Shown: positions 11,930-22,800 of the stretch, piece by piece
Layout: every line of letters begins with the position of its first letter
Position numbering within the stretch: the stretch's first letter is position 1
Assembly (NCBI GenBank): GCA_964017235.1
Contig: OZ024929.1
Coordinates: 160,007,609-160,071,608, forward strand
Source: Sabellastarte sp. h YS-2021
Lineage: Eukaryota; Annelida; Polychaeta; Sabellida; Sabellidae
Direction: 5' to 3'
Length of the DNA: 64,000 nt
Notes under the pieces: generated by a model
Database searches by the model: none
The model's input: only the letters and a program-made list of their open reading frames with translations
What the model was told of the DNA's origin: nothing
Position numbers and translations under genes: made by a program

Positions 11930-14900
11930 CTGAGTAATAGCTACTAAAATGAGTAAATGTCTTTTATCTCTAAAAGTATTACAGGTAGGCAATTTCTTCT
12001 AAATAAGTCATTCTTCTACTTTTGGGTGATCTACCACATAGTGAAGTTGCAGAACTGTAGCTCTTTGGATAGCTGAGTAATAGCTACTAATATGAGTAAA
12101 TGAACCGGACCGCCTCTCTGGGAACGACTTGGAACATGTCTTATGACTTATGCCTTACGAATTGGATGGTGTGCCTTAGAATCCGTTGATACGGAGATTA
12201 AGCACTTGGACAACAACTGATTGATAAATGTCTTTTATCTCTAAAAGTATTACAGGTAGGCAATTTCTTCTAAATAAGTCATTCATCTACTTTTGGCTGA
12301 TCTACCACATAGTGAAGTTGCAGAACTGTAGCTCTTTGGATAGCTGAGTAATAGCTACTAAAAGTGGTAAATGTCTTTTATCTCAAAAAGTATTACAGGT
12401 AGGCAATTTCTTCTAAGTAAGTCATTCACCTACTTTTGACTGATCTACCACATAGTGAAGTTTACAGAACTGTAGCTCTTTGGATAGCTGAGTAATAGCT
12501 ACTAACATGAGTAAATGTCTTTTATCTCTAAAAGTATTACAGGTAGGCAATTTCTTCTAAATAAGTCATTCACCTACTTTTGGCTGATCTACCACATAGT
12601 GAAGTTGCAGAACTGTAGCTCTTTGGATAGCTGAGTAATAGCTACTAAAATGAGTAAATGTCTTTTATCTCTAAAAGTATTACAGGTAGGCAATTTCTTC
12701 TAAATAAGTCATTCACCTACTTTTGGGTGATCTACCACATAGTGAAGTTGCAGAACTGTAGCTCTTTGGATAGCTGAGTAATAGCTACTAAAACGAGTAA
12801 TGTCTTTTATCTCTAAAAGTATTACACATAGGCAAGTTCTTCTAAATAAGTCATTCACCTACTTTTGGGTGATCTACCACATAGTGAAGTTGCAGAACTG
12901 TAGCTCTTTGGATGGCAGAGTAATAGCTACTAAAATGAGTAAATGTCTTTTATCTCAAAAAGTATTACAGATAGGTAATTTCTTCTAAGTAAGTCATTCA
13001 CCTACTTTTGGCTGATCTACCACATAGTGAAGTTGCAGAACTGTAGCTCTTTGGATAGCTGAGTAATAGCTACTAAAATGAGTAAATGTCTTTTATCTCA
13101 AAAAGTATTACAGGTAGGCAATTTCTTCTAAATAAGTCATTCACCTACTTTTGGCTGATCTACCACATAGTGAAGTTGCAGAACTGTAGCTCTTTGGATA
13201 GCTGAGTAATAGCTACTAAAACGAGTAATGTCTTTTATCTCTAAAAGTATTACACATAGGCAAGTTCTTCTAAATAAGTCATTCACCTACTTTTGGGTGA
13301 TCTACCACATAGTGAAGTTGCAGAACTGTAGCTCTTTGGATGGCAGAGTAATAGCTACTAAAATGAGTAAATGTCTTTTATCTCAAAAAGTATTACAGAT
13401 AGGTAATTTCTTCTAAGTAAGTCATTCACCTACTTTTGGCTGATCTACCACATAGTGAAGTTGCAGAACTGTAGCTCTTTGGATAGCTGAGTAATAGCTA
13501 CTAAAATGATTAAATGTCTTTTATCTCAAAAAGTATTACAGGTAGGCAATTTCTTCTAAATAAGTCATTCACCTACTTTTGGCTGATGTACCACGTAGTG
13601 AAGTTGCAGAACTGTAGCTCATTGGATAGCTGAGTAATAGCTACTAAAATGAGTAAATGTCTTTTATCTCTAAAAGTATTACACATAGGCAAGTTCTTCT
13701 AAATAAGTCATTCTCCTACTTTTGGGTGATCTACCACATAGTTAAGTTGCAGATCTGTAGCTCTTTGGATGGCAGAGTAATAGCTACTAAAATGAGTAAA
13801 TGTCTTTTATCTCAAAAAGTATTACAAGTAGGCAATTTCTTCTAAGTAAGTTATTCACCTACTTTTGGCTGATCCACCACATAGTGAAGTTGCAGAACTG
13901 TAGCTCTTTGGATAGCTGAGTAATAGCTACTAAAACGAGTAAATGTCTTTTATCTCTAAAAGTATTACACATAGGCAAGTTCTTCTAAATAAGTCATTCT
14001 CCTACTTTTGGGTGATCTACCACATAGTTAAGTTGCAGATCTGTAGCTCTTTGGATGGCAGAGTAATAGCTACTAAAATGAGTAAATGTCTTTTATCTCA
14101 AAAAGTATTACAAGTAGGCAATTTCTTCTAAGTAAGTTATTCACCTACTTTTGGCTGATCCACCACATAGTGAAGTTGCAGAACTGTAGCTCTTTGGATA
14201 GCTGAGTAATAGCTACTAAAACGAGTAAATGTCTTTTATCTCTAAAAGTATTACACATAGGCAAGTTCTTCTAAATAAGTCATTCACCTACTTTTGGGTG
14301 ATCTACCACATAGTTAAGTTGCAGATCTGTAGCTCTTTGGATGGCAGAGTAATAGCTACTAAAATGAGTAAATGTCTTTTATCTCAAAAAGTATTACAGA
14401 TAGGTAATTTCTTCTAAGTAAGTCATTCACCTACTTTTGGCTGATCTACCACATAGTGAAGTTGCAGAACTGTAGCTCTTTGGATAGCTGAGTAATAGCT
14501 ACTAAAATGAGTAAATGTCTTTTATCTCAAAAAGTATTACAGGTAGGCAATTTCTTCTAAATAAGTCATTCACCTACTTTTGGCTGATCTACCACGTAGT
14601 GAAGTTGCAGAACTGTAGCTCATTGGATAGCTGAGTAATAGCTACTAAAATGAGTAAATGTCTTTTACCTCTAAAAGTATTACAGGTAGGCAATTTCTTC
14701 TAAATACGTCATTTGCCTACTTTTGGCTGATCTACCACATAGTGAAGTTGCAGATCTATAGCTCTTTGGATAGCACACTCATAGCTACTAGAATGAGTAA
14801 ATGTCTTTTATCTCTAAAAGTATTACAAGTAGGCAAGTTCTTCTAAATAAGTCATTCACCTACTTTTGACTGATCTACCACATAGTGAAGTTGCAGAACT

Positions 14901-15100
14901 GTAGCTCTTTGGATAGCTGAGTAATAGCTACTAAAATGAGTAAATGTCTTTTATCTCTAAAAGTATTACAGGTAGGCAATTTCTTCTAAATATGTCCTTC
15001 ACCTACTTTTGGTTGATCCACTGCATAATAAAGTTGCAGAACTGTAGCTCTTTGGATGGCAGAGTAATAGCTACTAAAATGAGTAAATACCTTTTGTCTT
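11930..15100. repeat. 143-bp satellite array with higher-order structure
   Basis: About 22 monomers run from AGTAAATGTCTTTTATCTC to AGCTGAGTAATAGCTACTA. Units 12794-13221 and 13222-13650 are near-identical trimers that share a 1-nt deletion (GAGTAATG). Units 13657-13942 and 13943-14228 are near-identical dimers. The repeated 62-residue frames it produces are not genes. Confidence 0.85.
12104..12222. other. Unique non-satellite island inside the 143-bp array
   Basis: About 120 bp from AACCGGACCGCCTCTC to AACAACTGATT interrupts one monomer. It is more GC-rich than the array and resembles nothing else in the window. No ORF or clear RNA fold was identified. Confidence 0.6.
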
Positions 15101-15594
15101 TAAAAGTATTGCAATCAAACATTAAACTTGTTGTCACTTCTACATATGCCTCCATCTCACAAGAAAATTTATATTCCACTATCTTTAGTACGTCTAATTT
15201 ATACGGAAATAAATGCATGCGTCAGAATGCTTGTTTTTCATAAAGACAGTATTTAATATATATAATGTATTATGTGTTTCCCCAGGTGACCCCATGATCT
15301 CATTTTAGTTTTCATCTTTTCGTGTGTGGCAAAGATGAGATTTCCAAGCCCAGGGCTTGTCATTGGAAGTGTAGCCCTTGGGGCTATTTATGCCGTTTTT
15401 AGTGAGCATGGCTGCACTTTTTCCTGCAAAATCCAGACAGTATCAGTACTGTCTTCAATTACCTTCTGGTTTTTGGCTTCTTGCAGGTCCAGTTTTCCGA
15501 AACCGGGGCACTGTAAGCGGGACTCGGACTTCGTTCATTCTAAGCTAATGTATTCAAAATCCAAGAAAAATTGACAAATACTTCCAGTCTCAGC
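15100..15594. other. Tail of element F and DIRS-derived 3' region
   Basis: No gene is seen. The final part near 15580 (AATACTTCCAGTCTCAG) is shared with the DIRS end at 3400 and so belongs to DIRS. The part before it is unassigned. Confidence 0.4.
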
Positions 15595-15672
15595 TGTAAT
15601 CCCTCCACCGAGCGGTTGGATTCAGCATTCAGTTCCACATGGTAAGCTGTTGTAGCGCAATAAAATTGAAAA
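15595..15672 (+). repeat. Truncated DIRS internal complementary region
   Basis: CACATGGTAAGCTGTTGTAG followed by GCAATAAAATTG is the inverse of the family's left terminal repeat. The preceding CCACCGAGCGGTTGG block matches the position and pattern just before the ICRs of the inner and outer DIRS (near 47930 and 53570). The right-end half is missing. Confidence 0.6.
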
Positions 15673-16623
15673 TTTTGATTACATTTTTGAGTCTATGGGC
15701 AAGTTTTTACAAAAATTGTTTTCCTGCAACTTTTGGTGGCCATCTTGAATTTCTGCGTAAGATGCAAAAACATATTTATCTCTGAAACAGAGCGAGCTAG
15801 AGCAATTCGACAAAAAAATTTGACCCACAGGGTATCTGCAGAGTCTACTGGCAACTTTTCCCAAAAATCGTTTGCGCACCATTTTTGGCAGCTATCTTGA
15901 ATTTTTGCGTAAAATGCAAAAACGCATTTATCTCAGAAACGGTGCGAGATAGAGTGATTTCGACAAATTTTTTGACCCACAGGGTATCTGCAGAGTCCAC
16001 TGGCAAGTTTTAGCAAACATTGTTTTCCCGCCACTTTGGCAGCCATCTTGAATTTCGGCGTAAAACACAAATGCAATGGCTTTATCTTGGAAATGGAGCA
16101 AGCTAGAGCAATTTTGACAAAATTTTTGGCCCACAGGGTATCTGTCCTGGCGACTTTTCCCTAAAATCATTTTCCCACCATTTTGAATTTCTGCATAAAA
16201 TGCGAAAAGGCGTTTCTCTTGGAAACAGAGATAGAGCGATTTCGATGAATTTTTTTACCCACAGGGTATCAGCAGTGTCTACTGGCGAGTTATGCTAAAA
16301 ATTTCCCGCCAGTTTTGGTGGCCATCTTGAATTTCTGCGTAAAATGCAAAAACACATTTATCTCGTAAATGGTGTGAAATAGAGCGATTTCGACGAAATT
16401 TTTGACCCACAGGGTTTCTTCAGAGTCTACTGGCAAGTTTCGCAAAAATTATTTTCCTGCCACATTTGGCGGCCATCTTGAATTTCTGCGTAAAAAACGC
16501 GTTTATCTTGGAAATTGAGCGAGCTAGAGTGATTTCAACGACTTTTTGACCCGCAGGTTATCTGCAGAGTGTACTGGCATGTTTGGCGGCCCTCTTGAAT
16601 TTCTGCGTAAAATGCAAAAATGC
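15673..16623. repeat. Satellite array of the AGATAGAGCGATTTCG class, left part
   Basis: About six monomers of roughly 145-155 bp contain GACCCACAGGGTATCTGC, GAGTCTACTGGCAAGTTT and CCATCTTGAATTTCTGCGTAA. The array resumes at 24356 on the other side of DIRS copy 2. No hairpin head was found, so the host element is undetermined. Confidence 0.75.
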
Positions 16624-16800
16624 TTTTATTGCGCTGGGACTGATTGCTGTTCTCGGATGGCCGCAAGGCATCATGGCCAACGTCTAAGAAAAATAGACAT
16701 TTATAGTTGGCCATAGCCTCGGGTTGTCATCTCGCGGTACACTCTGACATTCATCTCCTTTTCTCGTTGGCCGCGTGATCTTAACATGCTTTTATTTTAG
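16624..16800 (+). repeat. DIRS copy 2 left terminal repeat
   Basis: Contains CTCGGATGGCCGCAAGGC and CCAACGTCTAAGAAAAA as in the copy at 55835. It lacks the ACAATAGCTTACCATGTG block found in its relatives. Confidence 0.65.
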
Positions 16801-17760
16801 AAGGAAAAGTTTTCAATTTTACAAGGATATACTTGTCATTGGATATGGAAACTGCATCAGTTTCCTTATTTTAATACATAGAATCATAATTTGATGACTT
16901 TTCATAGATCAGATAAGTATTTTTTTCATATTTTAATATATTTTACAACGGAAGTCCATTTTCGGGTTCATGTTGTAAAGAAACATCAACTCGTGTATGT
17001 GGCTGTTTTTTCAGGATATATTTTATATATATGCCTGTCGAAATAAAATAAATATATAACCCCTACCGATTTCATTCTCTGACAATTTTAAGGGTTTAAA
17101 GTATATAATTAAGTACAAAACGAGTCTTTGAATTAAATTGTCGGAAACAACTTCCGCCTTTGTCTAGACGGCAATTGCTTGCAAGATAATGTTTGAATCG
17201 TGCATGTAGTTTATATACAGGAATATATGCCTGTTGAAATCAAATAAGATAAATGTGTTCATGGTTTATCCCCGTTCTTCAACAGTATTTGTCCATTTTA
17301 AGGGTTAAAATATGATATAAAGCATAAAACTAACAGGGGAATCCTTGGGGAAACCCCTGTGATGACGTCACGCCTAGACAGCATGTGCTGAGAGACGCGT
17401 GTTTCTTACAGTACGTTACCTATAAAATAAAATAAAAATAAACATTTTACCCCTTCTTTCCTGTATTATTGACCATTTAAAATGTTAATACTTAAGTAAA
17501 CAGGAATAGAATCCTTCCTCAAATCGTCTAGACAGTACGTGTTTTTTCAAACTAAGGTAACCTTGGTTTGGCATTATTTTAAGTCATCCAATTTATAATA
17601 TAAGAAATATTATACCTTGCTTTTTAGGTTCTATCTTATTTAATAAGAATTCTGTGTAATTATTGCTTTCCTTATCTCACAACTAGCCCTACCTGCAGTG
17701 AGGCGGGTGGGGCAGATGACCTTGTGTCACTCTTGATTTAAATATGTCTGATTATTATGT
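16800..17760 (+). other. DIRS 5' untranslated region with internal repeats
   Basis: Homologous to 4800-6410 of DIRS copy 1. Segments with AATATATGCCTGTTGAAAT, GGGGAAACCCCTGTGATGAC and GTCTAGACAGCA recur two or three times, so the leader itself contains diverged tandem units. No ORF. Confidence 0.55.
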
Positions 17761-17864
17761 AAATCCAGTTGTGTAGTTCTCTTCAAAGAACCGTTTAAGG
17801 AAAGCTTACATGGAAATTATAATATCCAACTTCTTTCTAGCCAGGGTGGGTCAGATCCCTGCTT

Positions 17865-18075
17865 GATTCTGAAGCCAGATCCGAACCTAGTTCATCCGAG
17901 TTTTTTAATTCATCCGAGAATCGGATGCATTATTCCCAACTACTATCCATCCGAGTATGGTTTGATTCTCGGATTTTTATTTAATCTGAAATCCGATGCT
18001 CGGATGGTTGTATCTAGATCGGATCCTCGGATGATCGGATCTTAAATCTGATGTTCGGATGATGGTTCCAGATCA
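17865..18075. repeat. Cluster of ATCCGA/TCGGAT words
   Basis: About a dozen copies of ATCCGA or its complement TCGGAT occur in both orientations in about 210 bp, in the place where the Gag Ser-rich segment would be. Confidence 0.7.
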
Positions 18076-18079
18076 AAAC

Positions 18080-18990
18080 TCTGAACAATCCTAACACACA
18101 CTTTGGACTAATAGTACACAAGCCTGGCATTAAATATCACCTATTGGAGGTTTAGGTGCAAGTCCTCAAGCCCAAGAGGGCTTCTTCTAAACAAGGTCCG
18201 TCATTCAGTCCTGACTGTATTTTTAGGGAAGTAGGTTGCCTGACTTAACCCTATCCATTTTCTGAGGACATTGAAACTTTGGCAGTTTTTGAATCTCCCT
18301 GTCCCCAGGGAATTTATGCCTAGATCCTCCACACTTTGGACACTGAATGATTTACCAGGCCAACAGGAACTTAGGTTGCTAATTTCCCTTAAAATGGGAC
18401 AACCTTGTTTTGAAGACAAATTACAAGTTTTCAAATCTGTATCTCGCTAGGGGCCTCTTTGGGTAAGCCCCCTCCCCCTTCTGGTCATTAAGAGTTGAGC
18501 TTCAGGCTGCTCTTCACTAGGTTTTTCGGAATGCAACCTGGTTATGGATATCTGTTAAGACAGTAGCAAGGCTACTACCAGACAGGTTAATCTCAATTTC
18601 ATGGTGCATATAAGTAGTCAGAAGGGGTATGGCGAATTCAGGTGAGATACTGGATCTTTAGATCTTAAAGTTCTCGATTCACAACTAGTTTAGGAGGGAC
18701 AGGAGTTCCTCATCAAGGCACCTGTAATAACACTTAGGGTTTAGGCCCTATTAATCAGTCCTTTCCCATTCCCCACAATCTAGAGGCTCCAACAGGAAAC
18801 ACCCCAATGGGGGTCATTCCATTCCAAGCAGTAACCAATCATTTCCTCAGGCAGGGGGAAAACGAATTTCAGAGGCTCCAGGCGTTGTTTTCGACCCCAC
18901 AACAGGGGACCGGGGCGTGGAAACCCCTTTCCCCAATGACTCCTTGAAACCCTCCCTCAGTCCACCAGTAGGAGGTCTCCGTTCTTTCAG
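18080..18990 (+). pseudogene. Decayed Gag-like region of DIRS copy 2
   Basis: Only DNA-level similarity to the Gag regions of sister copies remains. The 3' part has GAGGCTCCAACAGGAAACAC and CCACCAGTAGGAGGTC, shared with 7500-7730 and 58240-58440. No continuous frame. Confidence 0.5.
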
Positions 18991-19020
18991 AAGAGACTGA
19001 CAAACAAATTTTCATCAAAT

Positions 19021-21480
19021 GTGTTAAACATTATCACCAATGGCTACGTACTGCCATTCATTTCAGAACCAAGTCTGGTCAGATTCCCTCTGATTCTGTC
19101 AGAATACAAGGCCCTTCAAAAAAGACCAAGCTCTGACCACTTGTATCCAGTCAAAGAACGCAATCGAAAGCGTGGAAAATGTAAAATCTCTCGGGTTTTA
19201 CATTCGCCTGTTTGTAGTCCCCAAGCCTCACCTAAGGTGGAGGCTAGTCATAGACTTAAGCAGGCTCAACACTTTTCTACACCTAGAAAAGTTCAAAATG
19301 AAACTCCAGCCTCCATCAGGACCTCCCTGATTCCAGGGTAATGAGCATCGTCGATAGACCTATCGGACGCTTACTTTCACATCCCTATCCACCCAAACTC
19401 AAGGAAATACCCAAGGTTTTGCCTCAGGTGTTCCAGTTCATCTCCCTCCCCTTTGGACTAGCCAACCCCGCAGGTCTTTACAATGATTGTAAAGGGAGTC
19501 GACTAATGGCCCTCTCCAGAGGACTCAGACTTCTCCAATTCCTGGACGACTGGCTGATCAGGTCCCAGTCTCAGGAGGAAGCCCAAGTGAATACTCAGGC
19601 GGTGGTAGACCTAACCCAGTCCTTGGGGTGGATAATAAATCGGAAGAAATCAGAACTAAACCTTCTCAGGTGTTTTTTTCATTTGTGGGCTACGAATACC
19701 ATCTAGTTTCAGCCGTTGTAAAACCCACTCGAGAGATGGCTCAACTTCAGGATTTGATCCTGCGTCTCAAGTCAAAACATGTTTTGACTGCAAGATGTTT
19801 GATGTCGCTAATTGGGTTGCTTGCCTCAACGGAGAAAATGGTCCCGGAGGGACGCCTTCACATGAGGCCCTTCAGTTTCACCTCAAGGAGCACAGGAGAT
19901 ATCCTCAGTTACTGGTCAGCCTCCTTCCTTTGACAGAAACAATTTCTGCACACCTAGACTGGTGGCAGAACCCCACAAACGTGATGAGAGGTGCAGACCT
20001 TCATCCCAAGACCACAGCATCCAACTCTTTACAGACGCCTCAAACAAAGGATGGGGCGCTCACTTAAGTCAAAGTTCTACAGGGTCTGTGATCAGATGGG
20101 GGAAAAAAGGCTATCCATAAATGTTCCAGAGTTGAAGGCGGTCTCCCTGGCCCTTCGAAGCTTCAAGGACCAGTATCAAAACCAAACAGTGCTAGTTGCA
20201 ATGGACAACTCAACAGTGGTAGCCTACTTAAACAAAGAGGAATTCACTCAGTGGAGATGTGCACGCTCCTGTGGAAGATCTTGAAATGGTGCCATCATTA
20301 TCACATAACATTGAAAGCCAGGCACATTCCAGGGTGTCTGAATGTGATGGCCGACCTTCTGTCCAGGTCCAACCAAGTTCAGTCACCAGAATGGTCACTG
20401 CATCCGCAGGTGTTTAAACAGATCTGTCAAAAGTGGTTCACCCAGTCCTTGGGTTCCTTGGGGTGGATAATAAATCGGAAGAAATCAGAACTAAACCTTC
20501 TCAGGTGTTTTTTCATTCGTGGGCTATGAATACCATCTAGATTCAGCCCATGTAAAACCCACTCAAGAGAGATGGCTCAACTTCAGGATTTGATCCTGCG
20601 TCTCAAGTCAAAACTTGTTTTGACTGCAAGATGTTTGATATTGCTAATTGCGTTGCTTGCCTCAACGGAGAAAATGGTCCCGGAGGGACGCCTTCACATG
20701 AGGCCCTTCAGTTTCACCTCAAGGAGCACAGAAGATATCCTCAGTCGCTGGTCAGCCTCCTTCCTTTGACAGAAACAATTTCTGCACACCTAGACTGGTG
20801 GTAGAACCCCACAAACGTGATGAGAGGTGCAGACCTTCATCCCAAGACCACAGCATCCAACTCTTTACAGACACTCAAACAAAGGTTGGGGTGCTCACTT
20901 AAGTCAAAGTTCTACAGGGTCTGTGATCAGATGGGGAAAAAAGGCTACCCATAAATGTTCCAGAGTTGAAGGCTTTCTCCCTGGCCCTTTGAAGCTTCAA
21001 GGACCAGTGTCAGAACCAAACAGTGCTAGTTGCAATGGACAACTCAAAAGTGGTAGCCTACTTAAACAAACAAAGAGGAATTCACTCAGTGGAGATGTGC
21101 ACGCTCCTGTGGAAGATCTTGACATGGTGCCATCATTATCACATAACATTGAAAGCCAGGCACATTCCAGGGTGTCTGAATGTGATGGCCGACCTTCTGT
21201 CCAGGTCCAACCAAGTTCAGTCAACAGAATGGTCACTGCTTCCGCAGGTGTTCAAACAGATCTGTCAAAAGTGGTTCACCCCTCATGTAGATCTATTTGC
21301 CACTCATCTGAACCACAAACTTCCACAGTACGTGTCTCCAGTCCCAGACTAAAATGCTTGGGACATAGATACTCTGAACATAAACTGGACGGGTCTCACT
21401 CTTATGCTTACCCTCCGACGCCTCTCCTTCACAAGGTGATCCAAAAATCAGGCAATGCCACTGCCTGATCATCGTAATAG
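19021..21480 (+). pseudogene. Broken RT/RNase H of DIRS copy 2 with tandem duplication
   Basis: RT N-terminal sequence (VCSPQASP region in one frame, LVPKPH-type region in another) is followed by palm fragments, including FLDDW near 19540. A unit starting CCTTGGGGTGGATAATAAAT at 19621 restarts at 20456, so the RT thumb, RNase H and connecting region are duplicated (offset 835 bp). Each RNase H copy shows ELKAVSLALRSF-type and ARHIPGCLNVMADLLSR blocks in some frame. Frames are shifted repeatedly and a full-length protein is impossible. Confidence 0.75.
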
Positions 21481-21559
21481 CTCCAGGCTGACCAGGGATG
21501 CCCTGGTTTGGGGACCTAGTTCAGCTCTCAACAGAGATCTGACTGCAACTGCCGGTGTC

Positions 21560-22753
21560 AACAACTCTTCTCAAGCAGTCCCACAATCATGTGTTCCACA
21601 GCAATCCGCAACATCTCAACCTCCACGCCTGGTGTCTAGGAGTGGACAGCTCCAAGAACAAGGCTTCTCTGGAGGTGGCAGAGAGAATTGCGGCCCCTCA
21701 GAGGTCATCAACAAGGACCATCTACAAGTCAAAGTGGGCCCTATTTGAGAAATGGTGCAGAGAAAATTCGGTGGATTTCTCCACTCCATCTGTGAAACAA
21801 ATCTCAGATTTCTTTTTTTCATGTACCTGTACCAAGATCTAAACAGGCGCCCCTCGACCAGCGATGGTTACAGGACAGCCATTGTTGACACGTTGGGCCC
21901 AGTGGGCCACCATATTGCACAAAGTTCAGACCTTCACAGGTTACTCTGCAGTTTTCACAGGGATCGTCCCAAAAGTTCCAGGAATCTTCCAAAATAGAAC
22001 CTTTCTGTTGTTCTCAATGAGCTCACAAAAGCACCCTTTGAGCCTATGAAAGACACAGACCTCGAACATCTTACTCCCAAAACTGCTTTGGCCTCTGGCA
22101 AGCGCCGCAGTGAAATCCATGCCTGGGTTGCAAACAAAGTATCTAATCTAGGCCAGTGGGAAAAGGTTGCCTTGTTCCCTTCTTCTGATTTTATAGCCAA
22201 AAACCAACTAGCAAGAGAAGGTTCACAAAGTGTGTCTCCGGTGACTATTCATGCTCTAACTACCATTGTAGATAGACAATTTAAAGAAGACAGGACCTTG
22301 TGTCCCGTGCAGGCCCTGAGGTACTATTTGGACCGAACCAAAGACCTGAGAGGGTCTCGATCCCTCCCTTTTATCTCCTTCAAAAAAGGACCCACCTCAG
22401 ACATCAGGCCCGCTACTCTTTCTTCTTGGTTGAAACAAACCATTCTACTTTGTTATAAACAAGCAGACCAACAAGCCTTGGACTTGGTCCAAGAGTTAAA
22501 GCGCATGACATTAGGGCCTTCGCAGCCTCCAAGGCCTTTTTACAGTGGGGTATCGGTGGACCAAATCATGCAAGCCTGTCACTGGAAAACTCACAACACA
22601 TTTACAAATTTTTACCTAAAAGACCTTACTTGGTCAGACAATGACAACAATATGCATCTGGGACCAGTCCCCTCAGACCAGTCATCCTCGGAAAGAATGG
22701 GGGGGGCACATCCGCTACAGCCAAGTCTTCAGGAGTCTAATCCCAGGATCTAG
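21560..22753 (+). pseudogene. Frameshifted tyrosine recombinase of DIRS copy 2
   Basis: The N-terminal core-binding part is near 21650-22000. The largest open frame (22046-22753) holds GKRRSEIHAW (first catalytic Arg), SFIAKNQ-type and VQALRYYLDRTKDLRGSR blocks, and the end CHWKTHNTFTNFYLKDL with the catalytic Tyr. The HxxR box near 22505 is out of frame: the frame instead reads ELKRMTLGPSQPP. About 20 residues of the LLALASGK segment are also missing before GKRRSE. Not functional. Confidence 0.75.
22699..22706 (+). repeat. Poly(G) tract, 8 G, DIRS copy 2
   Basis: Preceded by GGAAAGAAT and followed by CACATCCGCTACAG, the same setting as the 17-G tract of DIRS copy 1. Confidence 0.75.
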
Positions 22754-22800
22754 GTATAGGTTTACCTCTCAAGATGTTACGGGTAAGCTTGTAGCTTTTT

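Larger units (their letters stand above)
10453..15300 (+). mobile_element. Hairpin-headed element F with two satellite arrays
   Basis: The head palindrome at 10453-10476 (TATCTCCC and GGGAGATTA arms) is close to that of element C at 37239. It is followed by a GTGCGTGCGTGCG stretch, a ~320-bp dimeric array and a 143-bp array. The expected 3' inverse GGCGGGAGATA was not found, so the 3' end is uncertain or lost. It is inserted in DIRS copy 1 between recombinase and ICR. Confidence 0.6.
4622..15672 (+). mobile_element. Decayed DIRS retrotransposon copy 1, interrupted twice
   Basis: A DIRS element with left terminal repeat at 4622-4810, Gag relic, RT/RNase H relic, tyrosine recombinase relic, poly(G) tract and a truncated internal complementary region at 15595-15672. 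A minus-strand hairpin element (5059-5905) sits in its 5' region and a large satellite-bearing element (10453 to about 15300) between recombinase and ICR. The right terminal repeat is missing; satellite sequence begins directly after half of the ICR. It is the same family as the copies at 16624 and 55835. Confidence 0.7.

Noticed and set aside
12800..14417. Series of identical 62-residue open frames
   Set aside because: They follow the 143-bp satellite period and change with monomer variants; no start context, conserved domain or neighbouring gene supports coding.
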